Made by a program: the position numbers and the translations under genes
DNA from: DATBFX01 sp034667245
Lineage (GTDB): Bacteria; Chloroflexota; Chloroflexia; Thermomicrobiales; UBA6265
Direction of reading: 5' to 3'
NCBI GenBank assembly: GCA_034667245.1
Contig: JAXDKI010000079.1
Coordinates: 1-7,226 of the forward strand
Length of the DNA: 7,226 bases
Part shown: positions 1-6,027 of the stretch, one piece after another
Position numbering within the stretch: the first letter of the stretch is position 1
Layout of the letters: each line of letters begins with the position of its first letter
The notes under the pieces: model-generated
Told to the model about the DNA's origin: nothing
The model's database searches: none
The model's input: only the letters and a program-made list of their open reading frames with translations

Positions 1-178
1 GAATGCCTCCGGCGGGTGATCCTCTGACACATGGTCGGACTTGAGGGAGACATCCGCGTCATTGATCTCCCGCAGCCCATACCCCTGGAGCACTGCGGCA
101 ACCGTTAGGTACGGACCGCACACGCCATCGGGAAACTCCGCGTGTGACTGTGACGACCGTTTTCAACATCGACGTCAC
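1..178. other. Left edge, no supportable gene
   Basis: No convincing gene is visible. A reading frame open from the left edge closes at a TGA at 25-27 and could be the last codons of a gene outside the window, but eight residues cannot be identified. A 25-codon frame starts at ATG 31 and stops at 106-108; it has no clear ribosome binding site and no recognisable sequence. A 7-bp inverted repeat (119-125 with 140-146, 14-nt loop) lies here without an adjacent T-run, so it is at best a weak terminator for something upstream. Confidence 0.4.
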
Positions 179-206
179 TTGACTTTGGCCCACCCGGCAC
201 TACAAT
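179..206 (+). promoter_or_regulatory. Sigma-70 type promoter, TTGACT-N16-TACAAT
   Basis: A -35 hexamer TTGACT (179-184, five of six consensus bases) is followed after 16 nt by a -10 hexamer TACAAT (201-206, five of six). Transcription would begin near 212-214, giving a 5' leader of roughly 57 nt before the ATG at 270. This is the best promoter match I found in a GC-rich window where such matches are rare by chance. It supports expression of the small gene that follows. Confidence 0.6.
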
Positions 207-269
207 CCTCGCCCAACCGGACGACCCATACCTGACCGGGAGCGATGGCAGCTTCGGAGATGGTGCACC

Positions 270-518
270 ATGGACCTCTTGCAGCGCACGCACCGCGTCC
301 TTCGAGCAGCTCACCCACCGCGGCACCAAGCCCGCGACCACACCGCCGAAACGGAGGCCGAGGAGTCGACGTGGCATGCTGCCGACGTCGCCGTCCAGGG
401 TCCTGGCTCGCCCGCTGCCGTGCTGCGGCTCCAGCAGACGCACGGCAACCGGTTCGTGCAGCGACTCATCCGTCGCCAGGCGACCGAAACCGAAGGCGAC
501 TGCCCTGGCGGCTGCTAA
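270..518 (+). CDS. Small protein resembling the pre-domain segment of DUF4157 (eCIS-linked) proteins
   Basis: This is an 82-residue protein of unknown function. Residues 51-66 read VLRLQQTHGNRFVQRL, the pattern (LQ-x-x-x-GNR-x-VQRL) that I associate with the segment just before the DUF4157 domain in proteins linked to extracellular contractile injection systems. The chain then ends with a short acidic stretch and CPGGC. The DUF4157 domain itself, with its HExxH metal site, is absent, and none of the three forward frames downstream to 777 restores one. Residues 1-45 are charged and histidine-rich, with no signal peptide or membrane segment. A GGAG at 256-259 lies 10 nt before the ATG and a good promoter lies upstream, so the frame may be a real mini-gene. 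It could equally be the remnant of a larger deleted gene. An overlapping frame from ATG 245 is low-complexity Ser/Pro/Arg and was discarded. Confidence 0.55.
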   Translation: MDLLQRTHRVLRAAHPPRHQARDHTAETEAEESTWHAADVAVQGPGSPAAVLRLQQTHGNRFVQRLIRRQATETEGDCPGGC

Positions 519-777
519 CGCCCGCGTGCGCCCCCGCCCCCTCGCTCGTGCTTCCCGCACCGGCCGAGTTTCCCCAAGCTAACCGGCGCGCCTGACCCGT
601 CTCGCGTCGCAAAGCCACCGTCGGTATTGGCACGCTCGGTGCAAACACCTCGCTACGGCCCGTATAGCCGTCGCGCCGTTCGGGGCTGGTGTTCGTCGCC
701 AGTCACACCGGCGGAGGCGACCCAATTGAGAAATCCCATTGACGGGAGCAAGGTTTTCGATTGGAGGGGGAGGGAGC

Positions 778-1926
778 ATGGCCGACCAAGGTCGACGCGG
801 GCAGCCGATCCGGCTGGGCATCATCGGGACGGGACTCGCGGTAGAGCAACTCCATTGGCCGGCGCTGAAGCGGATGCCCGACCGCTTCCGGACTGTGGCG
901 TTCTGCGACGTGGAGCGGTCGAGCGCCGAACACTTTTCCCAGTACAGCGGCGTGCCGATGGACGCCTACACGGCGGACTACCATGACCTCCTCCGGCGCA
1001 ACGACGTGGACGCCGTCCTCATCTCGCTCCCGATTCCGCTCAACCTCCCGGTGACGCGGGCGGCTCTGGAAGCCGGCAAGCACGTGATCTGCGAAAAGCC
1101 GTCCGGCGCGAACCTGGCGGAGGGCCGCGAGTTCGTCGAACTGGCGGCGCGGCATCCCGAGCGGACGGTCTTGATCGCCGAGAACTGGTTCTATCGCGAC
1201 GACCTGCGCCTCGCCCGCTCGCTCCTCGATGAAGGCACGATTGGCCGCGTCCACCTGGTCGCCTGGCGGTACGTCACCCAGCTCGTGCCGCGGACAGGAC
1301 AGTTCTCCGGCACGCCCTGGCGGCACCATGCGGAGTACGAGGGCGGCCCCCATCTGGACGGCGGGGTCCACCACATCGCCGAACTCCGCCTCCTCTGCGG
1401 CGACGCCGATCGCGTCTCCGGCGAGATCCAGGACGCCAACGCCATCTTCGACGGCCCCTCCGACCTCGTCCTCACCTTGCGCTTCGTCGGCGGTGCCGCC
1501 GGCACCTACGTGGCGTCCTATCCGGAGCTGGCCGTGCCGGCCGAACCCAACGACCTACGGCTCTACGGGACCGAGGCCGTGATGACCGTCGGGCGGGACG
1601 GGATCTGCATCCACCGCCCGGACGGCACAGTCGAGACCTACCGCGTCGAAGGGGCGGATGGGGGCTACTACAACGAGTTCCTCAACTTCTCCGAGGCACT
1701 CACGGACGGCGCGCAGATCGTCGGCACGGTGCCGCAGAGCTACCGCAACATGGAGCTCGTGCTGCGCGGCATCGAATCGGCTGAACGAGGACAGACAATC
1801 ATCCTCGACGATTGGCCGCTTCCCCTGTCCGCTTCGTCGGTCCCGCTCTGGCGTCCGGCAGCGGCGACGGGACTGTTCGACGGGCTGCCAACCACGGTGA
1901 CGCGAGAGATCCTGCCGGCGACGTAG
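778..1926 (+). CDS. Gfo/Idh/MocA family NAD(P)-dependent oxidoreductase
   Basis: A cytoplasmic 382-residue dehydrogenase of the glucose-fructose oxidoreductase / inositol 2-dehydrogenase family, which usually oxidises or reduces a hydroxyl of a sugar, inositol or sugar acid with NAD(P). The N-terminal Rossmann fold has the dinucleotide loop GIIGTG at 14-19. The family EKP motif is at 106-108, with Lys107 the expected catalytic lysine. The C-terminal domain carries the signature D194-GGV-H198, the usual Asp/His pair near the substrate. Length is normal for the family. The ATG at 778 was chosen because a strong GGAGGGG (763-769) lies 8 nt upstream; an in-frame TTG at 739 adds 13 residues but would place that site inside the gene. 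It converges on an aldo/keto reductase with only 26 nt between stop codons, suggesting related sugar chemistry, but the substrate cannot be told from sequence. Confidence 0.93.
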   Translation: MADQGRRGQPIRLGIIGTGLAVEQLHWPALKRMPDRFRTVAFCDVERSSAEHFSQYSGVPMDAYTADYHDLLRRNDVDAVLISLPIPLNLPVTRAALEAGKHVICEKPSGANLAEGREFVELAARHPERTVLIAENWFYRDDLRLARSLLDEGTIGRVHLVAWRYVTQLVPRTGQFSGTPWRHHAEYEGGPHLDGGVHHIAELRLLCGDADRVSGEIQDANAIFDGPSDLVLTLRFVGGAAGTYVASYPELAVPAEPNDLRLYGTEAVMTVGRDGICIHRPDGTVETYRVEGADGGYYNEFLNFSEALTDGAQIVGTVPQSYRNMELVLRGIESAERGQTIILDDWPLPLSASSVPLWRPAAATGLFDGLPTTVTREILPAT

Positions 1927-1952
1927 TTGTCCGTCCCGTTGTCCGCAGCGTC

Positions 1953-2861
1953 TCAGTACGTGACAAGCGCCGGCTCGGACCGCTCCTGCCAGCCCATGAC
2001 CTTGGTGTCGTGCAGCCAGAAGAGCGGGCTTTTGCCGTTCTCGCTCTCGGTTGCGTCCCGCTCCACCAGGGGGCGCACCTCGTCCACAAGCTGAGCCAGC
2101 TCCGCGTCGTCCAACGGCCGGTACGCCGCCGCCAGCGCGGCGATCTCGTCGATCTCGTCCGGAGACTTCATTCCGACGATCGCCAGGGAGACACCCGGCA
2201 GCCCGAGGGAGTAGCGAAGCGCGAACTCTCTATTCGCAACCTCTCCATGCCCGAGGACCTTCATCGCAATCACGCCGGCGTTACGGTCCCTCGCCACTGG
2301 GAGGAGAAATTCTTCTGGAGCGGTGACCAGGCGGTCGGCAACTCCCAACGCGGACAGCACCGTGTCGAACGGATAACGCCGCAACGCCTCGGCCAGGAGT
2401 TCCGGACGGGCGTGGCCGGTCACGCCGATGAAGCGCACCATCCCCTCGTCCCGCGCCTGTTCCAGGGCGGCAACCGCGCCGTCTGGAGCGAGTGCCTGCT
2501 CGAGGTCGGCCCAGGCGTTGACCGCGTGCACCTGGATCAGATCGACGTGGTCGGTCTGCAGCCGGTCGAGCGACTCCCGTACCTCCGCCAACACGTCATC
2601 CTTGCGCCGCCGATTCACCTTCGTGGCGAGGAAAACCTCGTCCCGCCGCGACCGCATCACCTCCCCGACGTGCGGCTCACTTCCGTAGTCGGGAGACGTG
2701 TCGAGGTAGGTGATCCCGAGGTCGATCGCGTGGTTCAGGCAGCGCACGGCATGCTCCCGCGACACCTCGGGCTTGCCGAGCGGCGCGGTACCGTACCCAA
2801 CCAGCGGAACGGTGACCCCCGTCGCCCCCAGTGGGCGCGCGGCCGCGAGTACGGCTCTCAT
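1953..2861 (-). CDS. Aldo/keto reductase
   Basis: A cytoplasmic 302-residue NAD(P)H-dependent oxidoreductase of the aldo/keto reductase superfamily (TIM barrel). The catalytic tetrad is complete: Asp54 and Tyr59 in LDTSPDYG, Lys81 in LATKVN and His112 in IQVHAV. The cofactor-side strand is visible as SLAIVGMKSPDEIDE in the C-terminal third. The overall look is that of the group containing D-threo-aldose 1-dehydrogenase/L-fucose dehydrogenase-like enzymes, but I cannot assign a substrate. The ATG at 2861 is preceded by GGAGGAG with 7-nt spacing on the minus strand. It converges with the Gfo/Idh gene and lies 160 nt downstream of the CoA-transferase gene on the same strand. A terminator-like hairpin lies in that gap, so it may have its own promoter. 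The long open frame on the opposite strand is a codon-bias shadow. Confidence 0.93.
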   Translation of the reverse strand: MRAVLAAARPLGATGVTVPLVGYGTAPLGKPEVSREHAVRCLNHAIDLGITYLDTSPDYGSEPHVGEVMRSRRDEVFLATKVNRRRKDDVLAEVRESLDRLQTDHVDLIQVHAVNAWADLEQALAPDGAVAALEQARDEGMVRFIGVTGHARPELLAEALRRYPFDTVLSALGVADRLVTAPEEFLLPVARDRNAGVIAMKVLGHGEVANREFALRYSLGLPGVSLAIVGMKSPDEIDEIAALAAAYRPLDDAELAQLVDEVRPLVERDATESENGKSPLFWLHDTKVMGWQERSEPALVTY

Positions 2862-2978
2862 GGCTTCTCTCCTCCGTCTGCATCCCGGCTCAGACCCCTC
2901 GGTCGTGCACCGGCGGAGGACACTCCCGCACGTTCGACGCCAACGCGGCCGAGCCTACTGAGCGAGGGGACGGAAACA

Positions 2979-3015
2979 ACCCGGCGGTGAGACCGCCTAA
3001 GAACGAGCGCCGGGT
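2979..3015 (-). terminator. Terminator-like hairpins after the CoA-transferase gene
   Basis: Read on the minus strand, 7 nt after the CoA-transferase stop, ACCCGGCG (3015-3008) can pair perfectly with CGCCGGGT (2986-2979), followed at once by TGTTT. A second, tighter hairpin, GGCGGT-ctc-ACCGCC (2997-2983), shares bases 2983-2986 with the outer one, so the two compete. The tail is only moderately T-rich. It is probably an intrinsic terminator, weak or leaky, separating the CoA-transferase from the aldo/keto reductase. Confidence 0.5.
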
Positions 3016-3021
3016 CACGCG

Positions 3022-4338
3022 TCAAGAGCGTATGCCAGGAATCGACGTAAACCGCTGCGCCGCCGCCGCCCGGAGTTCGCCACGCACGTCCGGGTGGGCG
3101 ATCGAGATCAGCAGCTCCGCCCTGCACCGCAGCGGCTGGGCGTCGAGGTTGACGACACCATACTCCGTCGCCACGTATTGGACGTGCCCGCGCGTGGTCA
3201 CGACCCCCGCCCCGGGCGCGAGTGCCGGCACGATCCGAGAGACGGTCCCGCCCCGGGCCGTCGCCGGGAGCGCGATGACCGCCTTGCCGCCGGGCGAGAG
3301 CCGCGCTCCGCGCACGAAGTCCATCTGCCCGCCGATCCCGCTGTAGATCCGCTCCCCGATCGAGTCGGCGACGACCTGCCCCGTCAGGTCGATCTCCACC
3401 GCCGAGTTGATCGCCACCATCCCCGCGATGCGGCGGATCTCCCGCGTGTCGTTGACGACGTCGGAGGGGTGGAACTCGACGAACGGGTTGCCGTCGACGA
3501 AGTCGTAGAGCCGCTGCGTCCCGACCGCGAACGACGCCACCACCCGCCCCCGCCAGCTCGTCTTGAACCGGTTGCTGATCACCCCCGACTCGGCCAGCGC
3601 CAGCAGTCCGTCGCTGAACATCTCCGTGTGGACGCCCAAATCTTCCCGGTCGCCGAGACAAGACAGCACGGCGTCCGGAATCGCGCCGATCCCCATCTGG
3701 AGCGTCGCCCGGTCCGGAATCAGCGCCGCGACCTGCTCCCCGATCCGCCGCTCCACCTCACCGGCCGGCGGCGGTGCGACGGCGGGCAGCGCCCGCTCCG
3801 TCTCGACCAGCGCCGCAAACCGGCTGACGTGGACCGCGGAATTGCCCAGCGTGCGCGGCACCCGCGGATTGACCAGCCCGATCACCGTCCGCGCGTGGTC
3901 GGCGGCGGCCCGGGCGCAGGCGATCGAGGTACCGAGCCGGCAGAAGCCGTGGCGGTCCGGCGGCGAGACCTGCAGGAGCGCGACATCGAGCGCGAGCGTG
4001 CCCTCCGCGATCAGCCGCGGCACCTCGGAGAGGAAGACAGGCGTGTAGTCGGCCCGCCCGGCGTTGACCGCCTCCCGCACATTGCTCCCGACGAAGAGGG
4101 CGTTGTGTCGAATCTGCCCCGCCAGCTCCGGCGCGACGTGCGGGGCCGGCCCCTCGGTGTGGAGGGAGACGGTCTCGACGTCCCGCAGCTCCGGCGCCCG
4201 CCGCACCAACGCCGCCAGCAACTCGTGCGGCGTCATCGCCGCCTCGTGCAAGTAGACCCGGTCGCCGGAGCGGACCAGACGCATTGCCTCGTCGGCCGTC
4301 ACCAGCGGCGGCCGGCGACTGGCATCCGCTCTCTCCAC
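3022..4338 (-). CDS. Acetyl-CoA hydrolase/CoA-transferase family protein (4-hydroxybutyrate CoA-transferase-like)
   Basis: A cytoplasmic 438-residue family I CoA-transferase of the acetyl-CoA hydrolase / 4-hydroxybutyrate CoA-transferase / succinyl-CoA:acetate CoA-transferase group. These enzymes move CoA between a carboxylic acid and an acyl-CoA through a glutamyl-CoA thioester. The expected catalytic residue is Glu239 in GVHTEMFSDG (235-244). The glycine-rich GIGAIPDAVL lies at 216-225, and the C-terminal block holds GIGGQMDF (334-341), a VTTRGHVQYVATEYGV segment (380-395) and IAHPDVRGEL near the end, all typical of the family. The start is a GTG at 4338 preceded by AAGGAG with 5-nt spacing; the next in-frame ATG would cut into the conserved N-terminus. 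It lies 115 nt after a small cysteine-cluster gene on the same strand and may share its riboswitch-controlled transcript. The donor and acceptor acids cannot be told; a role in acetate or short-chain acid metabolism is likely. Confidence 0.93.
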   Translation of the reverse strand: MERADASRRPPLVTADEAMRLVRSGDRVYLHEAAMTPHELLAALVRRAPELRDVETVSLHTEGPAPHVAPELAGQIRHNALFVGSNVREAVNAGRADYTPVFLSEVPRLIAEGTLALDVALLQVSPPDRHGFCRLGTSIACARAAADHARTVIGLVNPRVPRTLGNSAVHVSRFAALVETERALPAVAPPPAGEVERRIGEQVAALIPDRATLQMGIGAIPDAVLSCLGDREDLGVHTEMFSDGLLALAESGVISNRFKTSWRGRVVASFAVGTQRLYDFVDGNPFVEFHPSDVVNDTREIRRIAGMVAINSAVEIDLTGQVVADSIGERIYSGIGGQMDFVRGARLSPGGKAVIALPATARGGTVSRIVPALAPGAGVVTTRGHVQYVATEYGVVNLDAQPLRCRAELLISIAHPDVRGELRAAAAQRFTSIPGIRS

Positions 4339-4431
4339 AGAGACTCCTTACCTGGGCTCGTCGCCGCTCATCCGGCGCGATTCTGCGGCACGCCGACTGC
4401 CCTTGTCGACGACCCCCGTTGGACAGTAGGG

Positions 4432-4453
4432 CCTTCGCGACCTCCCTTCGCGA
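4432..4453. repeat. Two direct copies of CCTTCGCGA, 4 nt apart
   Basis: The 9-mer CCTTCGCGA occurs at 4432-4440 and again at 4445-4453, ending right beside the stop codon of the small gene at 4454. Each copy contains the palindrome TCGCGA, and the repeat period is 13 bp. It lies about 95 nt upstream of the CoA-transferase start on the transcribed side, where an operator could be, but a chance duplication in GC-rich DNA is also possible. Confidence 0.35.
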
Positions 4454-4786
4454 TTAGGCCAGCCCGGTTCCGGCGCACCACTCACAGCCGAGCCCGCAGC
4501 ACGACGGGCAGTCTGCGTTCAGCGACCGCATCAGCGCCGAAGGTCGCCGGGTACGCATAGGTGTATTCGTCACCGGCTGTGGTGTCGACGGTTCCAGGCG
4601 CGAGTCGTCGACGATTCGCACCTGCCGCCACTTCGGGCGCAGCCGTTGCCACGCCGTGACCGCGGCGCGCTCCGCGACCACCCCGACGGTCAGGAGGGCC
4701 GCGCCGTGCCAATGAAGTCGCTCGATCAGGACCGCGGCGGCGAGTGCGAGCGCGGCGTGCCACCGCAGATGTTCGAGTTTTGCCAT
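4454..4786 (-). CDS. Small protein with hydrophobic N-terminus and compact double CxxCxGxG cluster, downstream of a c-di-AMP riboswitch
   Basis: I do not recognise this 110-residue protein. Residues 11-21 and about 28-38 are hydrophobic and Ala/Leu/Val-rich with a charged break (ERLHWH, 22-27) between, which suggests a short membrane hairpin or amphipathic pair. Residues 47-60 are basic with three Trp/Tyr-type anchors' worth of aromatic and Arg/Lys content, followed by a Pro/Thr/Arg-rich linker (61-90). The C-terminus holds CPSCCGLGCEWCAGTG (93-108): two DnaJ-type CxxCxGxG knuckles placed back to back with an extra Cys97, which would fit one zinc ion. The ATG at 4786 was chosen because AAGGGAG lies 5 nt upstream; a GTG two codons earlier would overlap that site. 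It is the first gene after the ydaO-type riboswitch, and the CoA-transferase follows. It is possibly a membrane-tethered zinc protein; no known function is claimed. Confidence 0.75.
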   Translation of the reverse strand: MAKLEHLRWHAALALAAAVLIERLHWHGAALLTVGVVAERAAVTAWQRLRPKWRQVRIVDDSRLEPSTPQPVTNTPMRTRRPSALMRSLNADCPSCCGLGCEWCAGTGLA

Positions 4787-4927
4787 AACCACTCCCTTCG
4801 TCGGAGATCACGTCGGTCTACGGGCTGAAGCGTCAGCGCGCGCGCACTCCACCGACCCGTCGCGCCGACACGCCGGGATGGGGCGAAGCCCTGCTCGTCA
4901 CCCGCAGAGACCGATTGCTTGTGCTTC
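4787..4927 (-). promoter_or_regulatory. Leader between riboswitch and small gene, with a long-range helix
   Basis: Just after the riboswitch 3' end, TCGGTCT (minus strand 4914-4908) can pair perfectly with AGACCGA (4819-4813). After a small internal loop, CGGG (4904-4901) pairs with CCCG (4824-4821), giving 11 base pairs that close about 20 nt before the ribosome binding site. An alternative partner for ACCGAC, a GTCGGT inside the enclosed segment, and a local GGGC-TTC-GCCC hairpin also exist. No T-run is present, so an intrinsic-terminator platform is not seen. Control would have to act through translation, Rho or another route. The structure is inferred by eye. Confidence 0.45.
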
Positions 4928-5102
4928 CTGGATGCCTACGGGGTTAGCTGGCGGGTTCGGACCGGAAGCCGGCCCTACGCGCCGTCGCGGCGCGATTCAC
5001 CCCGGTGAAGCAAACCTCTGCTCCCCAACTCGACGGGACGCTGTCGTCCCCGCGAGTGGGTCCCCCGCCCCCCCGGTTACGCGACCGGGTCAGTTCGGCG
5101 CG
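4928..5102 (-). promoter_or_regulatory. ydaO/yuaA-type riboswitch (cyclic di-AMP sensor)
   Basis: Read on the minus strand, the segment carries the nearly invariant cores of this class in order: GCCGAAC (5099-5093), GGCGGGGGACCCA (5069-5057), CGGGGTGAATC (5004-4994), and CCGAACCC followed by CAGCTAACCCCGTAGGC at the 3' end (4934-4950). Helices are intact: CCCGGT/ACCGGG (5089-5084 with 5077-5072), an inserted GGGACG-acag-CGTCCC hairpin (5050-5035), CGCGCC/GGCGCG (4994-4989 with 4983-4978) and GGGCCGG-ctt-CCGGTCC with one G-U pair (4975-4959). The closing P1 helix is weak (GCC/GGC plus mismatches). Known members bind c-di-AMP and usually switch genes off; typical targets are cell-wall hydrolases and K+ or osmolyte transport. 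Here the first downstream gene is the 110-residue cysteine-cluster protein. Confidence 0.93.
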
Positions 5103-5291
5103 AGCTGCTGTCATGGCCGAAACGCATCGGCGCCACTCGCTTGCCATCAATGTACCCGCTCGCCACCCCGGCGGCATCATCGTTCATGCACAATCGCATG
5201 GGGAAGAAGTTGGAAACGGTGCCGCATACTACCCAAGGACACGTTCGCCGGTCGTGTAGTCGTTCACTGATCGCACACAGAGCGTTAACGA
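5103..5291. other. Gap between riboswitch and Nim-like gene
   Basis: This 189-nt stretch should contain the end of the minus-strand Nim-like transcript and the promoter of the riboswitch transcript. I find no convincing -35/-10 pair and no terminator with a T-run. A 6-bp inverted repeat TGATCG/CGATCA (5268-5273 with 5289-5294) overlaps the Nim-like stop codon. Open frames here have no recognisable sequence. Either the promoter is of a type I do not recognise or transcription reads in from the Nim-like gene. Confidence 0.4.
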
Positions 5292-5708
5292 TCACGCATC
5301 ACGTCGCTCGAAACGCCCGGATCGTTCGGTCAGCCGCAATCGAAACACGACGCTCCGGCCTGCCCCATTCGTCGTCCGCGGGACGACCTGTCCGTTGCCG
5401 GGGGCGAGTCGTTCCAGTGCCGCCCGCCGCCCCTCGTCATCCGCCAACTCCTCGTACATCCCTTCGGCGATGACACTGCGCCACGATGCGTCGCCGTCGA
5501 TCTCGTCGACCTCGAAGCAGACCAACGGCTGCTCCCGCATCACTTCGATCTTCCGCCCGAGTGCGCTGTACCCATAGACGTAGGTGCCGTCGTAGGCGTA
5601 GGTGATCGGCACCACGTACGGGCGGTCGTTGGCGGAGCAGCCGATCCGTCCCACCCGGTGGCGCCGCAACGTCGCCTCGACCTCCTCGTGCGACATCACA
5701 CCAATCAT
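5292..5708 (-). CDS. Pyridoxamine 5'-phosphate oxidase-like FMN split-barrel protein (Nim-like)
   Basis: A cytoplasmic 138-residue flavin-binding split-barrel protein of the pyridoxamine 5'-phosphate oxidase-like superfamily, closest in look to the short group that includes 5-nitroimidazole-resistance (NimA-like) proteins. Family features are GRIGCSANDRPYVVPITYAY (20-39), the expected strand pair that holds FMN, then YGYSALGRKIEVMRE (45-59) and VCFEVDEID (63-71) followed by WRSVIAEG (76-83). Such proteins bind FMN or related cofactors (F420, heme in some groups); the substrate is unknown. The ATG at 5708 was chosen because GAGGGA lies 8 nt upstream and family similarity begins right after it; the frame stays open to an ATG at 5864, but the extra 52 residues look non-coding. 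It is divergent from the multicopper oxidase, so the 319-nt gap may hold both promoters. A redox-stress role shared with the oxidase is only a guess. Confidence 0.9.
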   Translation of the reverse strand: MIGVMSHEEVEATLRRHRVGRIGCSANDRPYVVPITYAYDGTYVYGYSALGRKIEVMREQPLVCFEVDEIDGDASWRSVIAEGMYEELADDEGRRAALERLAPGNGQVVPRTTNGAGRSVVFRLRLTERSGRFERRDA

Positions 5709-6027
5709 TGCCTTCGTCCCTCGTCGCGCCGCCAAAGTGGCCAGAGCGGGTGACGCCGACACCTCACCCGCGAGCTCCCCGGATCCATGCTGGGCCAAGT
5801 CTGCACTGCACAACCTACCAGCGGCGGTACAGATCGGGGCAGCGGCGTTACAAACGTGCAACAACTCCAGCCCAAGTCGATCGATTGCCAGCCACTGTTG
5901 CGGTTTTGCGACACCAAGCCCGCCAACGACGACGAGACTGCGACAACCCTCCCCGCATCATCACGACAGGCAATTGAGCAAGCGGGGGGGCTACGTCCTC
6001 GCCGCTCAGCACGGGGAGGCAGTCTGG
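5709..6027. other. Divergent intergenic region with an 8-bp inverted repeat
   Basis: This 319-nt gap separates two divergent genes and should hold both promoters. No hexamer pair close to consensus was found on either strand. The clearest element is a perfect inverted repeat GCGGGTGA (5746-5753) / TCACCCGC (5764-5771) with a 10-nt loop, about 40 nt upstream of the Nim-like start. It could be a 5'-leader hairpin or a regulator site. A strong GGGGAGG (6013-6019) serves the multicopper oxidase start. Confidence 0.5.

Noticed and set aside
105..560. Minus-strand frame of 151 codons opposite the DUF4157-like peptide
   Set aside because: No family resemblance, crosses the promoter-like sequence and lacks a supporting context.
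1812..2990. Open frame of 392 codons antisense to the aldo/keto reductase
   Set aside because: It is a codon-bias shadow; the reductase frame contains the full catalytic tetrad.
3094..4560. Open frame of 488 codons antisense to the CoA-transferase
   Set aside because: Composition is Arg/Asp/Pro-dominated and it runs across a gene stop and intergenic DNA; the minus-strand enzyme is unmistakable.
4482..4811. Alternative minus-strand frame of 109 codons overlapping the cysteine-cluster gene
   Set aside because: It is Arg/Ala-rich low-complexity sequence; the chosen frame has the better ribosome binding site and a coherent hydrophobic plus cysteine layout.
5077..5295. Minus-strand frame of 72 codons between the Nim-like gene and the riboswitch
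   Set aside because: It runs into the conserved riboswitch aptamer, has no convincing ribosome binding site and no recognisable sequence.
5709..5864. N-terminal extension of the Nim-like protein to an ATG at 5864
   Set aside because: The extra 52 residues look unlike the family, and a good ribosome binding site precedes the ATG at 5708.
5602..6027. N-terminal extension of the multicopper oxidase to 5602
   Set aside because: It would overlap the divergent Nim-like gene, and the Tat signal and ribosome binding site fix the start at 6028.
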